Source: a virus
Reading direction: 5' to 3' (one strand)
DNA: 20,007 nucleotides
Virus record (IMG/VR): IMGVR_UViG_3300025086_000339
Location: 1 to 20,007 of that record
The position numbers and the translations under genes are program-made. Position 1 is the first letter of the stretch. Each line of letters begins with the position of its first letter. The notes below the pieces were generated by a model. That model did not search any database. It was given only the letters and a program-made list of their open reading frames with translations, and was not told where the DNA came from. Below are positions 12,351 through 20,007 of the stretch, in pieces.

Positions 12351-14294
12351 CTATGAACTAAATTTAATAAACCTAGCATCTGCTCCTCCCATTAATTGAA
12401 AATTGCTGTCGCCTTGTGCATATATAAAAATATTAAGAGTTCCTGAGCCTGTGTATCTAAAAGCTAAAGGTATGTTTGAACTATCTTTGCCTGTAGTTAA
12501 CCTACTATTAGAAATCCATGTCCCTGTTAGATATACAAGCTCGGGTGTAACTAAAATAGCATGAGAAGCACTTTCAGTTATTTTAGTTATATCAGTAAAC
12601 GTTACACTAGTATCAACATCGTTAGAACTACTTGCACCAAATGTTCCATCAGATATTAAAAAACTAATAGTTTTGATTTGCCCAGCAAAAGATCCTTTGA
12701 ACACTCTTATGTATCCTGTGTAAAACCCAGCCCCAGAACCTATTTCAGCTACGTGCCTGTAGTTAAGATCATTCTCGTGCCAGTAACCTAACGTGGTGCC
12801 CGTTTTTTCTCCGCCATTTGTAGGCAACGTCAAATCAGTTGTGTTTATCTTTGCTGCTGTAATAGTATTAGCACCAATCCTGTCAGCAGATATTGTGCCA
12901 GCATTTATCTTGTCAGCACTCAAATCATTTATTTTTGCATTTGTAATTTGGGCGTCTCCAATTTTAGCGGTGGTAATATTTGCATTTGCAATTTTAGCCG
13001 TTGTAACTTGTAGATCACCTATCTTGGCTTCTGTAATTTGGGCGTCTCCAATTTTAGCACTTTGAATTGTTCCATCTAAAATACGTGCATTTGTTATAGC
13101 CCCATCTTGAATACGTGCGCTGTCTATAAATACTGTACCCCCACTAACTATAAAAGGTGCTACATTAGCGTTAGTTCCATTCCAAATTGCAAACTTATCT
13201 GCTTGAAATTGCACAAAAGATTGTGCTCCTGAGCCATTACTGGCGTTAGAACCTATGACCATACCAGCTACTGATTTACTATTGTTAGACTCTGTAGCTA
13301 CTTGCAATACAAACATTGCATTAAGATCGCCTGTATGACTAGCTGTAGTAGTATTCAGTGTATTAATCGAACTAGTGTTGCCATTAACAGTAGAAGTTAA
13401 ACTAGTTACAGAAGATGCAGTAGAACTTTGTGCATTTGTAACAGTAACAATGTCAGACTGAGCAGTAGCCATAGCAGCACTTAAAGTGCTGCCTGTAAAA
13501 CTAGTGCTACCAAAAAGGTTAACTAATGTAGCATCACGCCCCGCTACCCAAGCATTGTTAGCAGCATTTCTTGTGTATACTTGGCCATCATCAGTATCAA
13601 ACCAGATATCAAAAGCTCCTATAGACGAACCATCTGCTCTCGTGCTAGGTTGGCTAGAAGATTTTATTACGTTAGCAGCTGCTGCTGTTGTAGTAATTAA
13701 ATTAAACCCGGGCAAATTAGATAATTCTTCTGATAGCTGTTGCATTACAGCCCCTATATTTTCTATTGTTGTGGCTTTTGTACCATTTGTTTGGTTAAAT
13801 GGCCCCCTTACATTACTAGTGCTTACAAACCTAACCCAATAAAAATAAGTTTGGTCATAGCCTACGGGATCAGTAATAATAAAAGAAGCAGTAGTTGTTA
13901 TAAGAGTTGCAGTACCTACTTCATCATCTCTTGAACGCCATACCTCTGTAAAAGCATGGTTGCTATATTGAGCAGGGTTCCAATTAACTATTATTTCGGT
14001 AAAAGCACCAGAAGCCTCTAACCCTGTAGGAGCAGGGGGTATAGTTAAATCACCAACAGTATCATCGTTAGGTATAAAATCTATAAGACCATTTGGGTCA
14101 AACGGTCTTTTGCTTAAACGTTTTGCTAAACCGCTATCTACAAGTTCTCTAAGAGTAATAGCTCTATCTAAAGGATCTCCACGTCTGCCTAGTCGTATTT
14201 CTTGTGCTTCTTTCATAGAATTAAGAGTATCTTTTAACTCTCTATCTATTTTGTTAGGGATGTTTTTTAGTGCAGGGACTTTAGTTTTAGACAT
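12351..14294 (-). CDS. Tail-tip / host-specificity protein with FN3 and DUF1983-like domains
   Basis: This is a virion protein that should sit at the tail tip and contact the host, related in its C-terminal design to lambda J-type proteins. The N-terminal helical region (1-60) contains LGRRGDPLDRAITLRELVDSG. A fibronectin type III domain follows (about 86-178; PPAPTGLEAS, NWNPAQYSNHAFTEVWRS, YFYWVRFVST). A Ser/Thr-rich helical linker (about 255-320) leads to a DUF1983-like segment (about 322-395; ADKFAIWNG, APFIVSGGTVFIDSARI). Residues 393-462 are an almost perfect tandem of ten-residue units of the type AKIGDAQITx, expected to form a trimeric beta-prism shaft. The C-terminal 150 residues look like a beta-sandwich head and are the likely receptor-binding part. 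It starts in a TAATG overlap with the preceding tail gene. Domain calls are by eye. Confidence 0.75.
   Translation of the reverse strand: MSKTKVPALKNIPNKIDRELKDTLNSMKEAQEIRLGRRGDPLDRAITLRELVDSGLAKRLSKRPFDPNGLIDFIPNDDTVGDLTIPPAPTGLEASGAFTEIIVNWNPAQYSNHAFTEVWRSRDDEVGTATLITTTASFIITDPVGYDQTYFYWVRFVSTSNVRGPFNQTNGTKATTIENIGAVMQQLSEELSNLPGFNLITTTAAAANVIKSSSQPSTRADGSSIGAFDIWFDTDDGQVYTRNAANNAWVAGRDATLVNLFGSTSFTGSTLSAAMATAQSDIVTVTNAQSSTASSVTSLTSTVNGNTSSINTLNTTTASHTGDLNAMFVLQVATESNNSKSVAGMVIGSNASNGSGAQSFVQFQADKFAIWNGTNANVAPFIVSGGTVFIDSARIQDGAITNARILDGTIQSAKIGDAQITEAKIGDLQVTTAKIANANITTAKIGDAQITNAKINDLSADKINAGTISADRIGANTITAAKINTTDLTLPTNGGEKTGTTLGYWHENDLNYRHVAEIGSGAGFYTGYIRVFKGSFAGQIKTISFLISDGTFGASSSNDVDTSVTFTDITKITESASHAILVTPELVYLTGTWISNSRLTTGKDSSNIPLAFRYTGSGTLNIFIYAQGDSNFQLMGGADARFIKFSS
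12890..13110 (-). repeat. 30-bp tandem repeats encoding a decapeptide shaft
   Basis: The tail-tip gene carries about seven tandem units of roughly 30 bases, each encoding a variant of AKIGDAQITx. Two copies of 27 bases are identical (12942-12968 and 13032-13058), exactly 90 bases or three units apart. Such near-identical units invite slippage or recombination and would change the shaft length in whole-unit steps without breaking the frame. Confidence 0.75.
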
Positions 14295-16285
14295 TAGACA
14301 GTCCTCAATTCATCCATTGAATCTCCTACACATATTTCATTAACAATAGTAGCTCCTTCTACTTCTACTGCATATGTTTTATGGACGCTGGCCGGTAAAC
14401 GTACAACAGGTTCTGTTATAGCCGTTGAACTAAAACTAGGCGTAGTGCCTGTTACAGTAAAAGCATTACCAGAAGAAGCTATAACAGCATTATATATAAC
14501 ACTGCCGTCTCCGTATACTTTTACCCTAACTGGATAAGTTTCTGCATCTACCTTTGCAAAACCCATACTAAGAGGTCTAGGCATAACATATTCTTTTGAT
14601 TTCCAATTAAATGTTAAATTAGTATTACTACCTTGAAATTTTTTAATCGTGTTGCTTATAATTAAATATAACTGACTGTCGTCCGGATCTGTATGGCCAC
14701 CACGTATAAGACCACTAGCATCTAAATCTACAAAACTTGTACCATCCGATACTCTTGGGTCAAATATAAACCCCCCATACCCACTACCTGTAGAGTAAAA
14801 ACCAACATATCTTTCTTCCCACATAAAACCAGTTATAGTTGCGGGATAATAGTTAGCTTGCCACTGGCTAGGAGTTATTATACCTTCTGTTATATTTCTT
14901 ACCGTTGTACCTTCGGCTGCTATTAAACCATCTGGACTAGCGTATATAACATAAGGCCCCATATCTACCATAGATCTTTTATTTAAGTTTGCATGCGAAC
15001 TTTCTATACGTATTGCAGTCATTGACTCAGGGCCCGAGCCAGTAATTAAATAGGGCACTCCTTTTGTAGTAGCTAAAATACCATTAGACACTACTTTTAT
15101 ATTTACTATTTCTTCTTCTATTACAAGTCTGTAGTTAGCAGGCCAAGCGTGAGGCAAAAAAGGTTCACTAAAACATATACGTTTACCTGTAAAACCTGCA
15201 AATACGCCCCCTGGTAACGCACATAGGCCTTTCATAGGCCCATCTGGGTACAAAGAAGTGTCATCATCTGGTGGTGCAATCCAAGTAGTAGAAGGGATAA
15301 CTTCAGCTAATTCGTTGTTGTTTGAAGTATCTGCGTATGTAGTTGTAGCAAGAGTTACCTCTGCAACAAACTGAAATGCGGTAGTATTTGAACCAGTGTT
15401 AGATCTATAAATACGTTTTTTGGACAAGTTAGTATTTGATTTTGCGCTGCTTGTTTCTAAACTGCTTAAGTTTACAGTTTGGTTATCATCTGTTGTTACT
15501 ACAGTAGAAGCAGGAGAGGGAGGCCCTTCTTCACCATAAGCAGTTACAAAGGTGTAAACATAAGATGTTTCAAAATCTATATTAGCGTCTGACGGCCCAC
15601 CAAAGGCTGCACCGTTCGTAACAGACCCTGAAGCCCCACTACTAGTAGCAGAACCACTGGTTTCAACTGTTAATGTAGTAGTGCTTGGCACAGTCACTAT
15701 TTTAAAATCGCCATTAATCTCATCTGCAGTCAGGCCATTTGTAGCACCAAAACCTGCGAGCGTAACAAATTGACCTACAGCTGTATTATGTACACTAGCT
15801 GTTGTTACAGTTATAGTACCAGAACCGCTAGCAGTGGTTACAGTTGCATTTATTTGAGTTGGAGCAGCTACAGCTACGGTTGGAGCAGCTGTTGGAGCTG
15901 GTACGCCTAATCTATAAAAAGCATCTGGGTAAGGCGCACTACCTAAAATAATGTCACTTCTACCCATTCTTGGAAAAGATTGCCCTGACCAATAAATCGT
16001 GTCGTTAGTGTCCCCGGCAATTGGTCCACGTACGACGTCTACATCTTCATCAAACTGCAACCAACGTTCTGGGCTATCTGTGTATTTAAAAATAGTTTGT
16101 TTAGTTGTGTTAGCTAAAGTAGACACACCATTAGAGGGGTCTGTTGTGGAATTGTCTGTTACGGGTACTAAACGACCTGTTTCTAGGTTTACATCCGTTG
16201 CAGTTTGAGCAAGGTTATCTGCTAATAACCTAGGAGATATCCTAGGCGCTTTGCCTCCGAATGTATTAAGTTTAAAGTACGCCAT
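14294..16285 (-). CDS. Large tail/adaptor structural protein, probable beta-propeller
   Basis: This 663-residue virion protein probably forms part of the tail tube, nozzle or a head-tail stabiliser. The N-terminus FKLNTFGGKAPRISPRLLAD and ATDVNLETGRLVPV is a pattern I associate with podovirus tail proteins comparable to T7 gp12 or P22 gp10. A Ser/Thr/Gly-rich insert (about 132-220) and an FN3-like part (YVYTFVTAYGEEGPPSPAS) precede repeated blade-like segments from about 330 onward (GLCALPGGVFAGFTGKRICF, GVPYLITGSGPE, GPYVIYASPDGLIAAEG), typical of a beta-propeller. It lies between the lysozyme and tail-tip genes, with a TAATG overlap to the latter. The exact structural position cannot be decided from sequence; a short-tailed phage is favoured but not proven, since no portal, capsid or tape-measure gene is in view. 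Confidence 0.65.
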   Translation of the reverse strand: MAYFKLNTFGGKAPRISPRLLADNLAQTATDVNLETGRLVPVTDNSTTDPSNGVSTLANTTKQTIFKYTDSPERWLQFDEDVDVVRGPIAGDTNDTIYWSGQSFPRMGRSDIILGSAPYPDAFYRLGVPAPTAAPTVAVAAPTQINATVTTASGSGTITVTTASVHNTAVGQFVTLAGFGATNGLTADEINGDFKIVTVPSTTTLTVETSGSATSSGASGSVTNGAAFGGPSDANIDFETSYVYTFVTAYGEEGPPSPASTVVTTDDNQTVNLSSLETSSAKSNTNLSKKRIYRSNTGSNTTAFQFVAEVTLATTTYADTSNNNELAEVIPSTTWIAPPDDDTSLYPDGPMKGLCALPGGVFAGFTGKRICFSEPFLPHAWPANYRLVIEEEIVNIKVVSNGILATTKGVPYLITGSGPESMTAIRIESSHANLNKRSMVDMGPYVIYASPDGLIAAEGTTVRNITEGIITPSQWQANYYPATITGFMWEERYVGFYSTGSGYGGFIFDPRVSDGTSFVDLDASGLIRGGHTDPDDSQLYLIISNTIKKFQGSNTNLTFNWKSKEYVMPRPLSMGFAKVDAETYPVRVKVYGDGSVIYNAVIASSGNAFTVTGTTPSFSSTAITEPVVRLPASVHKTYAVEVEGATIVNEICVGDSMDELRTV

Positions 16286-16289
16286 AGTT

Positions 16290-16745
16290 TCATTTTCCAG
16301 TATCTAGAACAGAGGCTTGTAGTTCTTTACTCCTTCTTCCTACTTGTGAATACCACCTGCTGTTCTCCATTTCAGCGGCCATTTGTTCCCAATTATGTGA
16401 TCTACAAGCACTTAACATATTTTTAAAATTAGAAAGTCTCGTGCCACCTAAATTAAAACACATGTTTACTAACACATGTTGAATATTCTCAGGAAGGTTA
16501 TAAAAAGCTTCTTCAGTGCCAAATATATGTATAGCTTCTGCTAAATGCTTATCAAAGTCATCTTCATAGTACATATCTACTACTTCTTGTGATACTTTTG
16601 TACCTACTTCCCAATCATACTCTGGGTCTCCTGGTTGGCATAAATGCCCTACACCAAGAGTTTTAAAACCTAAACTATCTTCGTATATCTTTAAAACTTC
16701 GCCTTCATGGCGTTTAATTTCAGCTTTACACTTTTCAATATCCAT
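16290..16745 (-). CDS. T4-type phage lysozyme (GH24 endolysin)
   Basis: This is a muramidase that cuts the peptidoglycan glycan backbone at lysis. The catalytic triad is intact with family spacing: Glu14 in KRHEGEVL, Asp23 in YEDSLG and Thr29 in KTLGVGH, equal to Glu11-Asp20-Thr26 of T4 lysozyme. The helical C-terminal lobe has NMCFNLGGTRLSNFKNML and WYSQVGRRSKEL. It is 151 residues, close to T4 lysozyme (164). There is no signal peptide or signal-anchor, so release should depend on a holin. It is separated from the two putative holin genes by several tail genes. The start ATG follows the stop of the 79-residue gene by one base, with only a weak purine-rich site. A virion-associated role is an alternative because it lies among tail genes. 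Confidence 0.93.
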   Translation of the reverse strand: MDIEKCKAEIKRHEGEVLKIYEDSLGFKTLGVGHLCQPGDPEYDWEVGTKVSQEVVDMYYEDDFDKHLAEAIHIFGTEEAFYNLPENIQHVLVNMCFNLGGTRLSNFKNMLSACRSHNWEQMAAEMENSRWYSQVGRRSKELQASVLDTGK

Positions 16746-16746
16746 T

Positions 16747-16986
16747 CTATTCTTTTTCTATTTTGACATTAGGCTTTATTTTGTCTTCTTTTAATACAGC
16801 TTGTAGGTCTTCGGTTAGCTTTGCATTTGCAGCTTGGGCTAATTTAACATCCATCGCTAAGCTATTAAGATTTTGTTGCCCTTTAAATAACACATTAAGA
16901 CACTCTATTGCTCTAGGCGTTAGATCTGCTATGTCGTATTCTTCTCCGTCAAAATTAATAGTTTTTAGTTCATTCCCATTTTCCAT
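16747..16986 (-). CDS. Small acidic helical phage protein, unknown function
   Basis: I recognise no function. The 79 residues begin with a beta-prone KTINFDGEEYDIADL segment, a pattern common at the start of small phage accessory proteins, followed by TPRAIECLNVL and a long helix (about 30-70) with regular hydrophobic spacing that could form a coiled coil. The C-terminus is charged (KEDKIKPNVKIEKE). A good AAGGAG lies just upstream of the ATG (complement near 16994-16999). It precedes the lysozyme gene with no real gap, so it is co-expressed with it. A regulator or chaperone of lysozyme or tail assembly is possible but unsupported. Confidence 0.68.
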   Translation of the reverse strand: MENGNELKTINFDGEEYDIADLTPRAIECLNVLFKGQQNLNSLAMDVKLAQAANAKLTEDLQAVLKEDKIKPNVKIEKE

Positions 16987-17026
16987 ATAATACTCCTTAT
17001 TAAGTTATGGTTTGTTTAGTATATCC

Positions 17027-17203
17027 TTAAGAAAAAAGCCTGTCTACGCCGCTCATACCTATGATAAGTATGTAAAGGCCCATTATGTACCTAGTGTACT
17101 TAGAATCCATAGCATCAAACTTAGCGTCGCCCTTATCAAGTCTTTTTTCTATATTGTCTACTTGGGTCTCTACTTTTGCTAATGATTCTTTAGTTGTTGT
17201 CAT
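17027..17203 (-). CDS. Small membrane protein with coiled coil, 58 aa
   Basis: This short gene encodes 58 residues starting MTTTKESLAKVETQVDNIEK. The first 35 residues form a charged coiled coil (VETQVDNIEKRLDKGDAKFD) and are followed by one membrane helix (YIMGLYILIIGM) and a short tail, SGVDRLFS. Its ATG shares a base with the stop of the 96-residue gene (TAATG at 17201-17205), which strongly supports translation, and it fills what would otherwise be a 216-base gap. The mirror-image layout (coiled coil then membrane helix) is like other small phage holin-related or tail-accessory proteins. A holin accessory near the lysozyme is the most attractive guess, but nothing proves it. Confidence 0.72.
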   Translation of the reverse strand: MTTTKESLAKVETQVDNIEKRLDKGDAKFDAMDSKYTRYIMGLYILIIGMSGVDRLFS

Positions 17204-17493
17204 TATGAACCTGCTGCTTCGTTAGCTGCTTTTTTTGCATTTTTAATAGTTGTAGTCCAAACAGTTGAAGCTATACCTTGAACGTCTGTGGACTCTCCAG
17301 ATACATCTGTATCTGTATGCGTCCAAGAACTACCATCATAAGATGATGTTACGCATTCAAGAACTTTTCTATGTAAAGATTTTGATATTTCTACACCATC
17401 TTCTTTGATAACTGTAGCTGTTCTTACTTGTATATTTTTATGTTCTCCAACAATTTCTATTTTGTCTTCAATCACTTCTTTTGTTATTGCCAT
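17203..17493 (-). CDS. Conserved phage protein of unknown function, 96 aa
   Basis: I do not recognise a named family. The protein is 96 residues with a beta-rich first two thirds (EVIEDKIEIVGEHKNIQVRT, ATVIKEDGVEISKSLHRKVL) and a C-terminal Ala-rich helix (NAKKAANEAAG). AGGAG lies a few bases upstream of the ATG. It sits between the second fibre gene and the small membrane-protein gene in the structural part of the late operon. Short proteins of this pattern are often found beside tail-fibre genes in marine phages, so a fibre-assembly chaperone or minor tail component is possible. There is no membrane segment or signal peptide. Confidence 0.68.
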   Translation of the reverse strand: MAITKEVIEDKIEIVGEHKNIQVRTATVIKEDGVEISKSLHRKVLECVTSSYDGSSWTHTDTDVSGESTDVQGIASTVWTTTIKNAKKAANEAAGS

Positions 17494-17505
17494 TTTTTTC
17501 TCCTA

Positions 17506-18471
17506 TTAAACACTATATGTCATTGTGCCTATTATAGCTATTGAGTTATTATGTGATGCTTCTAATTCACCAACAAGCGTAAAATCAAAATCTTGTTCAT
17601 TTATATTAAGAAACCTAATTACTGTTGCTGAACCTTGCATAATAGTAGTTGGTGAAGAATCGTTTAAAGTATAAAATCTTATATATACTGGACCTGCTCC
17701 AACATTATTACTAGCTGAAGTAAATGGTAGTCCTCCTATTTGCATTTGTGAACCCCCTGAAGGCAATCCGCCAGTAGTTACTATATGGTAACGAACAGTA
17801 ACAGTATTACCTATTTTTTGATAAATACCAACAGCAGTAGTCAAAGTGCCAAATGTAGGAGTCCAAGTACCTTCTTCATAGTCATCTAATCCATTACTTG
17901 TGTTTCCACCTAAATGTATCTGTGTCCCAACAAATATATCTCTAAACCTATGTGAAACTCTACCTAAATCAATGGCATTATCTATTTTTGCACCATTTCT
18001 GCAAGGCGATATAAAATTATTACTTGGGTGCATTAGAAGTCCTGATCCACTAGCTGCTCCACCTTGTATAAATAGTGCGTCTCCGCCTTCAGAACCAATA
18101 CTTCCAACTACTGTGCCATCTTTGTTAATTTCAATAAGATTACCATCATTGGTTGTTCTATTAACTCTCAAAACTCGGTTAGAGTCTGTTGTTATTTCAA
18201 CAGCAGCACCTTTCTCATACACAAAGCCTTCTGCACTAAATGAGGTAGAATTTTTACCCATTATAACGTTTTCACTAGAATCGATAGTTATAGCTGTTGC
18301 ATCAGCACTTGAAGATATTCCATCTACTCCACCACCGGCTGTTGCAAATGATAAAGTACCACTACCATCAGTTTTTAAGAATTGGCCATTACTACCGTCA
18401 GATACGTTAAGTTGTGTTATACCTACAGCGTTGTCTGCTATTAATTCACTTGGTATTGTTGTTCTTGCCAT
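17506..18471 (-). CDS. Tail fibre protein 2
   Basis: This is a virion fibre protein. It starts with TTIPSELIADNAVGITQLNV, a typical fibre-module opening, then NGQFLKTDGSGTLSFAT and GISSSADATAITIDSSE (51-67), the last of which recurs in the neighbouring fibre gene. The middle has collagen-like and beta-helix-like short Gly/Asp segments. The C-terminal part carries DDYEEGTWTPTFG and GIYQKIGNTVTVRYHI (about 195-231), the signature of a common fibre-tip domain also seen in other phages and prophages. It has no peptidase or depolymerase motif. Its start overlaps the stop of the upstream fibre gene (TAATG). The function should be receptor or surface recognition, in partnership with the larger fibre. 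Confidence 0.8.
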   Translation of the reverse strand: MARTTIPSELIADNAVGITQLNVSDGSNGQFLKTDGSGTLSFATAGGGVDGISSSADATAITIDSSENVIMGKNSTSFSAEGFVYEKGAAVEITTDSNRVLRVNRTTNDGNLIEINKDGTVVGSIGSEGGDALFIQGGAASGSGLLMHPSNNFISPCRNGAKIDNAIDLGRVSHRFRDIFVGTQIHLGGNTSNGLDDYEEGTWTPTFGTLTTAVGIYQKIGNTVTVRYHIVTTGGLPSGGSQMQIGGLPFTSASNNVGAGPVYIRFYTLNDSSPTTIMQGSATVIRFLNINEQDFDFTLVGELEASHNNSIAIIGTMTYSV

Positions 18472-20007
18472 TATTCAGTCTCCTTTAGTGACTCTACTAT
18501 TACCTTGCCGTTTTCATCTGTCCAATTAGCGTCTATCATGTGTTGGTCTTGTCTTTCGCCTATTACCAACCAAGAAACTGTTGCAGTTGAGCTATTGTTT
18601 TGACAAGTTATTGTTAGAATATTTCCTACTACACTTCCCTTTACATTATCCCAATCTGTTTCATTAGATGTAAATACTTGCACATCTGTATTTAAAGCTA
18701 CAAAAGTTCCTTCAGACATACCTGCTACAGTATCAATATTAACTGTTGCAGAACCTCCTACTAAATTTACTTTTCCTCTGTAAATTAAATCAGCTTGTGG
18801 TCCTTCTATAAATGAATGAACTAGATGATGTGTGTCTTTTTTAGAGTCTAATGGGTGACTAATTTTAAATGAACCTGAAGCTTTAGATAAAGCACCCCCT
18901 ACTTCTAAATCTCCATTATCTACTATTCTGATTCCCTTATCACCTGATGCATGGTGTGCAATAACAATACCACCTGCACTCTCAGCAAGTATACATACAT
19001 CGTTTGTGTGTGTTAAACTAGAGAAACCACCAGTAGCAGCATAAGGCACAAACTTAATAACATTACCACCTATACCTGTAAAAGATGCAGCTTGTGTATT
19101 TGTTGATCCTGCCTGTACATTTAGAGTAGCATTCATTGTTGTAGTATTGATTCCTACCTTTCCTGAATTATCAATACGCATCCTTTCTGGGATAGAACCT
19201 CCTGAACCAGTATAAAAAAGTAAACCACCTTCTGCGTTTGATGCACTACTTGCAATATTTATAACTTGCATACCACCAAGCAAAGCAAAACCAGCAGTAC
19301 CAACAGTACTTCCAAAAAAAGATGCTGCTCCAGCATTTACTGAGGTAGATGTTGTCTGACCATTAAAGACACCATAACCTGAACCACCCTGTACCCCTAA
19401 ATATTTAAAAGTACCTCCAAATCCTGTTGTACTTGGTGTTGCTCCAATTCCAACATGACCTGAACTATCAATAAACATTCTGTCGCCAACACCTTCTTGA
19501 GTAAATCTCATACCATCAGTTGAAGCGTTAGGTCTTAAAGTAAAGTTATTAGTCTGACTTGGTCTACGCATAGCAATACCATCATTTCCTTCTACTTGTA
19601 ACATTGAACCAGTAGAAGAAGATGGAGTTCTGCCTATACCAACCAAGCCTGAAGTATCAATACGAATTCTTTCTGTATTGTTAGTTATAAATGCTGTTGC
19701 ATGATTACTTTCTGTACCAAAATAACCAACAGTATCAGTTGCAGTTATTTCAATATTTAATGTATTTGTAGTATCTGTAATTCTTATAGCTGGATTTGAT
19801 GCATTAGATAAATGTAATAAAGTTGATGGACTAGTCGTACCAATACCAACTCGTTCACTACTATCAATAGTTATAGCAGTAGCATCAGCACTTGAGCTAA
19901 TACCTGCAACACCACCTGCTGCATCTTCCCATGCAACACCACTTCCTGTTGAGGTTAAGACTTGACCATCAGAGCCTTGTCCGCCATTAACTTTAAAATT
20001 TTGTCCA
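18471..20007 (-). CDS. Tail fibre protein 1 (5' partial at window edge)
   Basis: This is a long fibre protein whose N-terminus lies beyond the right edge: the frame is open from 20006 with no stop, reading NFKVNGGQGSDGQVLTSTGS. A methionine-like TTG at 19646 is internal (IDTSGLVGIGR) and is not the start. The visible 512 residues contain repeated VGIGxTxPS units (near 19850, 19646 and 19450) that mark short beta-modules of trimeric fibres, and GISSSADATAITIDSSE at 19904-19854, shared with fibre 2. The C-terminus has HPLDSKKDTHHLVHSFIEGP and DLIYRGKVNLVGGSATVNID, a motif I associate with a marine-phage fibre end domain, possibly a trimer-forming cap or chaperone. It ends in a TAATG overlap with fibre 2. 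Confidence 0.82.
   Translation of the reverse strand, partial: GQNFKVNGGQGSDGQVLTSTGSGVAWEDAAGGVAGISSSADATAITIDSSERVGIGTTSPSTLLHLSNASNPAIRITDTTNTLNIEITATDTVGYFGTESNHATAFITNNTERIRIDTSGLVGIGRTPSSSTGSMLQVEGNDGIAMRRPSQTNNFTLRPNASTDGMRFTQEGVGDRMFIDSSGHVGIGATPSTTGFGGTFKYLGVQGGSGYGVFNGQTTSTSVNAGAASFFGSTVGTAGFALLGGMQVINIASSASNAEGGLLFYTGSGGSIPERMRIDNSGKVGINTTTMNATLNVQAGSTNTQAASFTGIGGNVIKFVPYAATGGFSSLTHTNDVCILAESAGGIVIAHHASGDKGIRIVDNGDLEVGGALSKASGSFKISHPLDSKKDTHHLVHSFIEGPQADLIYRGKVNLVGGSATVNIDTVAGMSEGTFVALNTDVQVFTSNETDWDNVKGSVVGNILTITCQNNSSTATVSWLVIGERQDQHMIDANWTDENGKVIVESLKETE

Noticed and set aside
12890-13110. Regular 30-base repeats as a CRISPR array
   Set aside because: The units are contiguous, in frame and encode a decapeptide; there are no spacers and no cas1/cas2 genes.
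17900-18529. 209-residue rightward open frame inside the fibre genes
   Set aside because: It is the opposite-strand shadow of a fibre gene with clear fibre motifs; it has no ribosome binding site or recognisable domain.

Overview
The window looks like part of the genome of a tailed double-stranded DNA phage, probably one infecting a low-GC marine Gram-negative bacterium. The reasons are phage replication, tail-fibre, tail-tip, lysozyme and holin genes, AT-rich sequence by eye, very tight packing with many TAATG, ATGA or longer overlaps, and protein types I associate with marine phages (DUF3310, a small HNH protein, a very basic 75-residue protein). Outer-membrane and periplasmic proteins (CsgG lipoprotein, CsgF) point to a diderm host. 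I see no tRNA, rRNA, CRISPR array or insertion sequence. No gene-free stretch exceeds about 100 bases.

Left arm, rightward (1 to about 5445): a replication and recombination block. It has an SF3/D5-type primase-helicase whose 5' end lies outside the window, a Cas4/AddB-like exonuclease with four Cys in the Fe-S pattern, an SNF2-type helicase, a coiled-coil protein, a 226-residue conserved phage protein that may be a single-strand binding protein, a small PD-(D/E)XK (VRR-NUC-like) nuclease and a DUF3310 protein. The block ends at a rho-independent terminator (5537-5567).

Right arm, leftward (20007 down to 5540): one long late transcription unit. In reading order it carries two tail-fibre proteins that share a module (the first cut by the window edge), a 96-residue protein, an unlisted 58-residue membrane protein, a 79-residue protein, a T4-type lysozyme, a large tail protein, an FN3/DUF1983-type tail-tip protein with decapeptide repeats, a 117-residue protein, a basic 75-residue protein, a staphylococcal-type nuclease, a 3-TM-type holin and a UviB/BhlA-like membrane protein.

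Immediately downstream of the holins lies the most striking part (5768-10518): CsgF, CsgG, a curlin-like repeat protein, a secreted FecR-domain protein and a CHASE2-adenylate cyclase, all overlapping like one operon. CsgF and CsgG would make a gated outer-membrane channel, the curlin-like protein is its probable cargo, and FecR plus CHASE2-cyclase look like a periplasmic sensor wired to cAMP production. CsgE and a separate CsgB are not seen. From memory, csgG/csgF homologues have been noted in marine myophages of SAR11 and OM43 hosts. A set that also includes a cargo amyloid, a FecR protein and an intact cyclase may be new and deserves attention. A small HNH gene closes the unit at the convergent junction.
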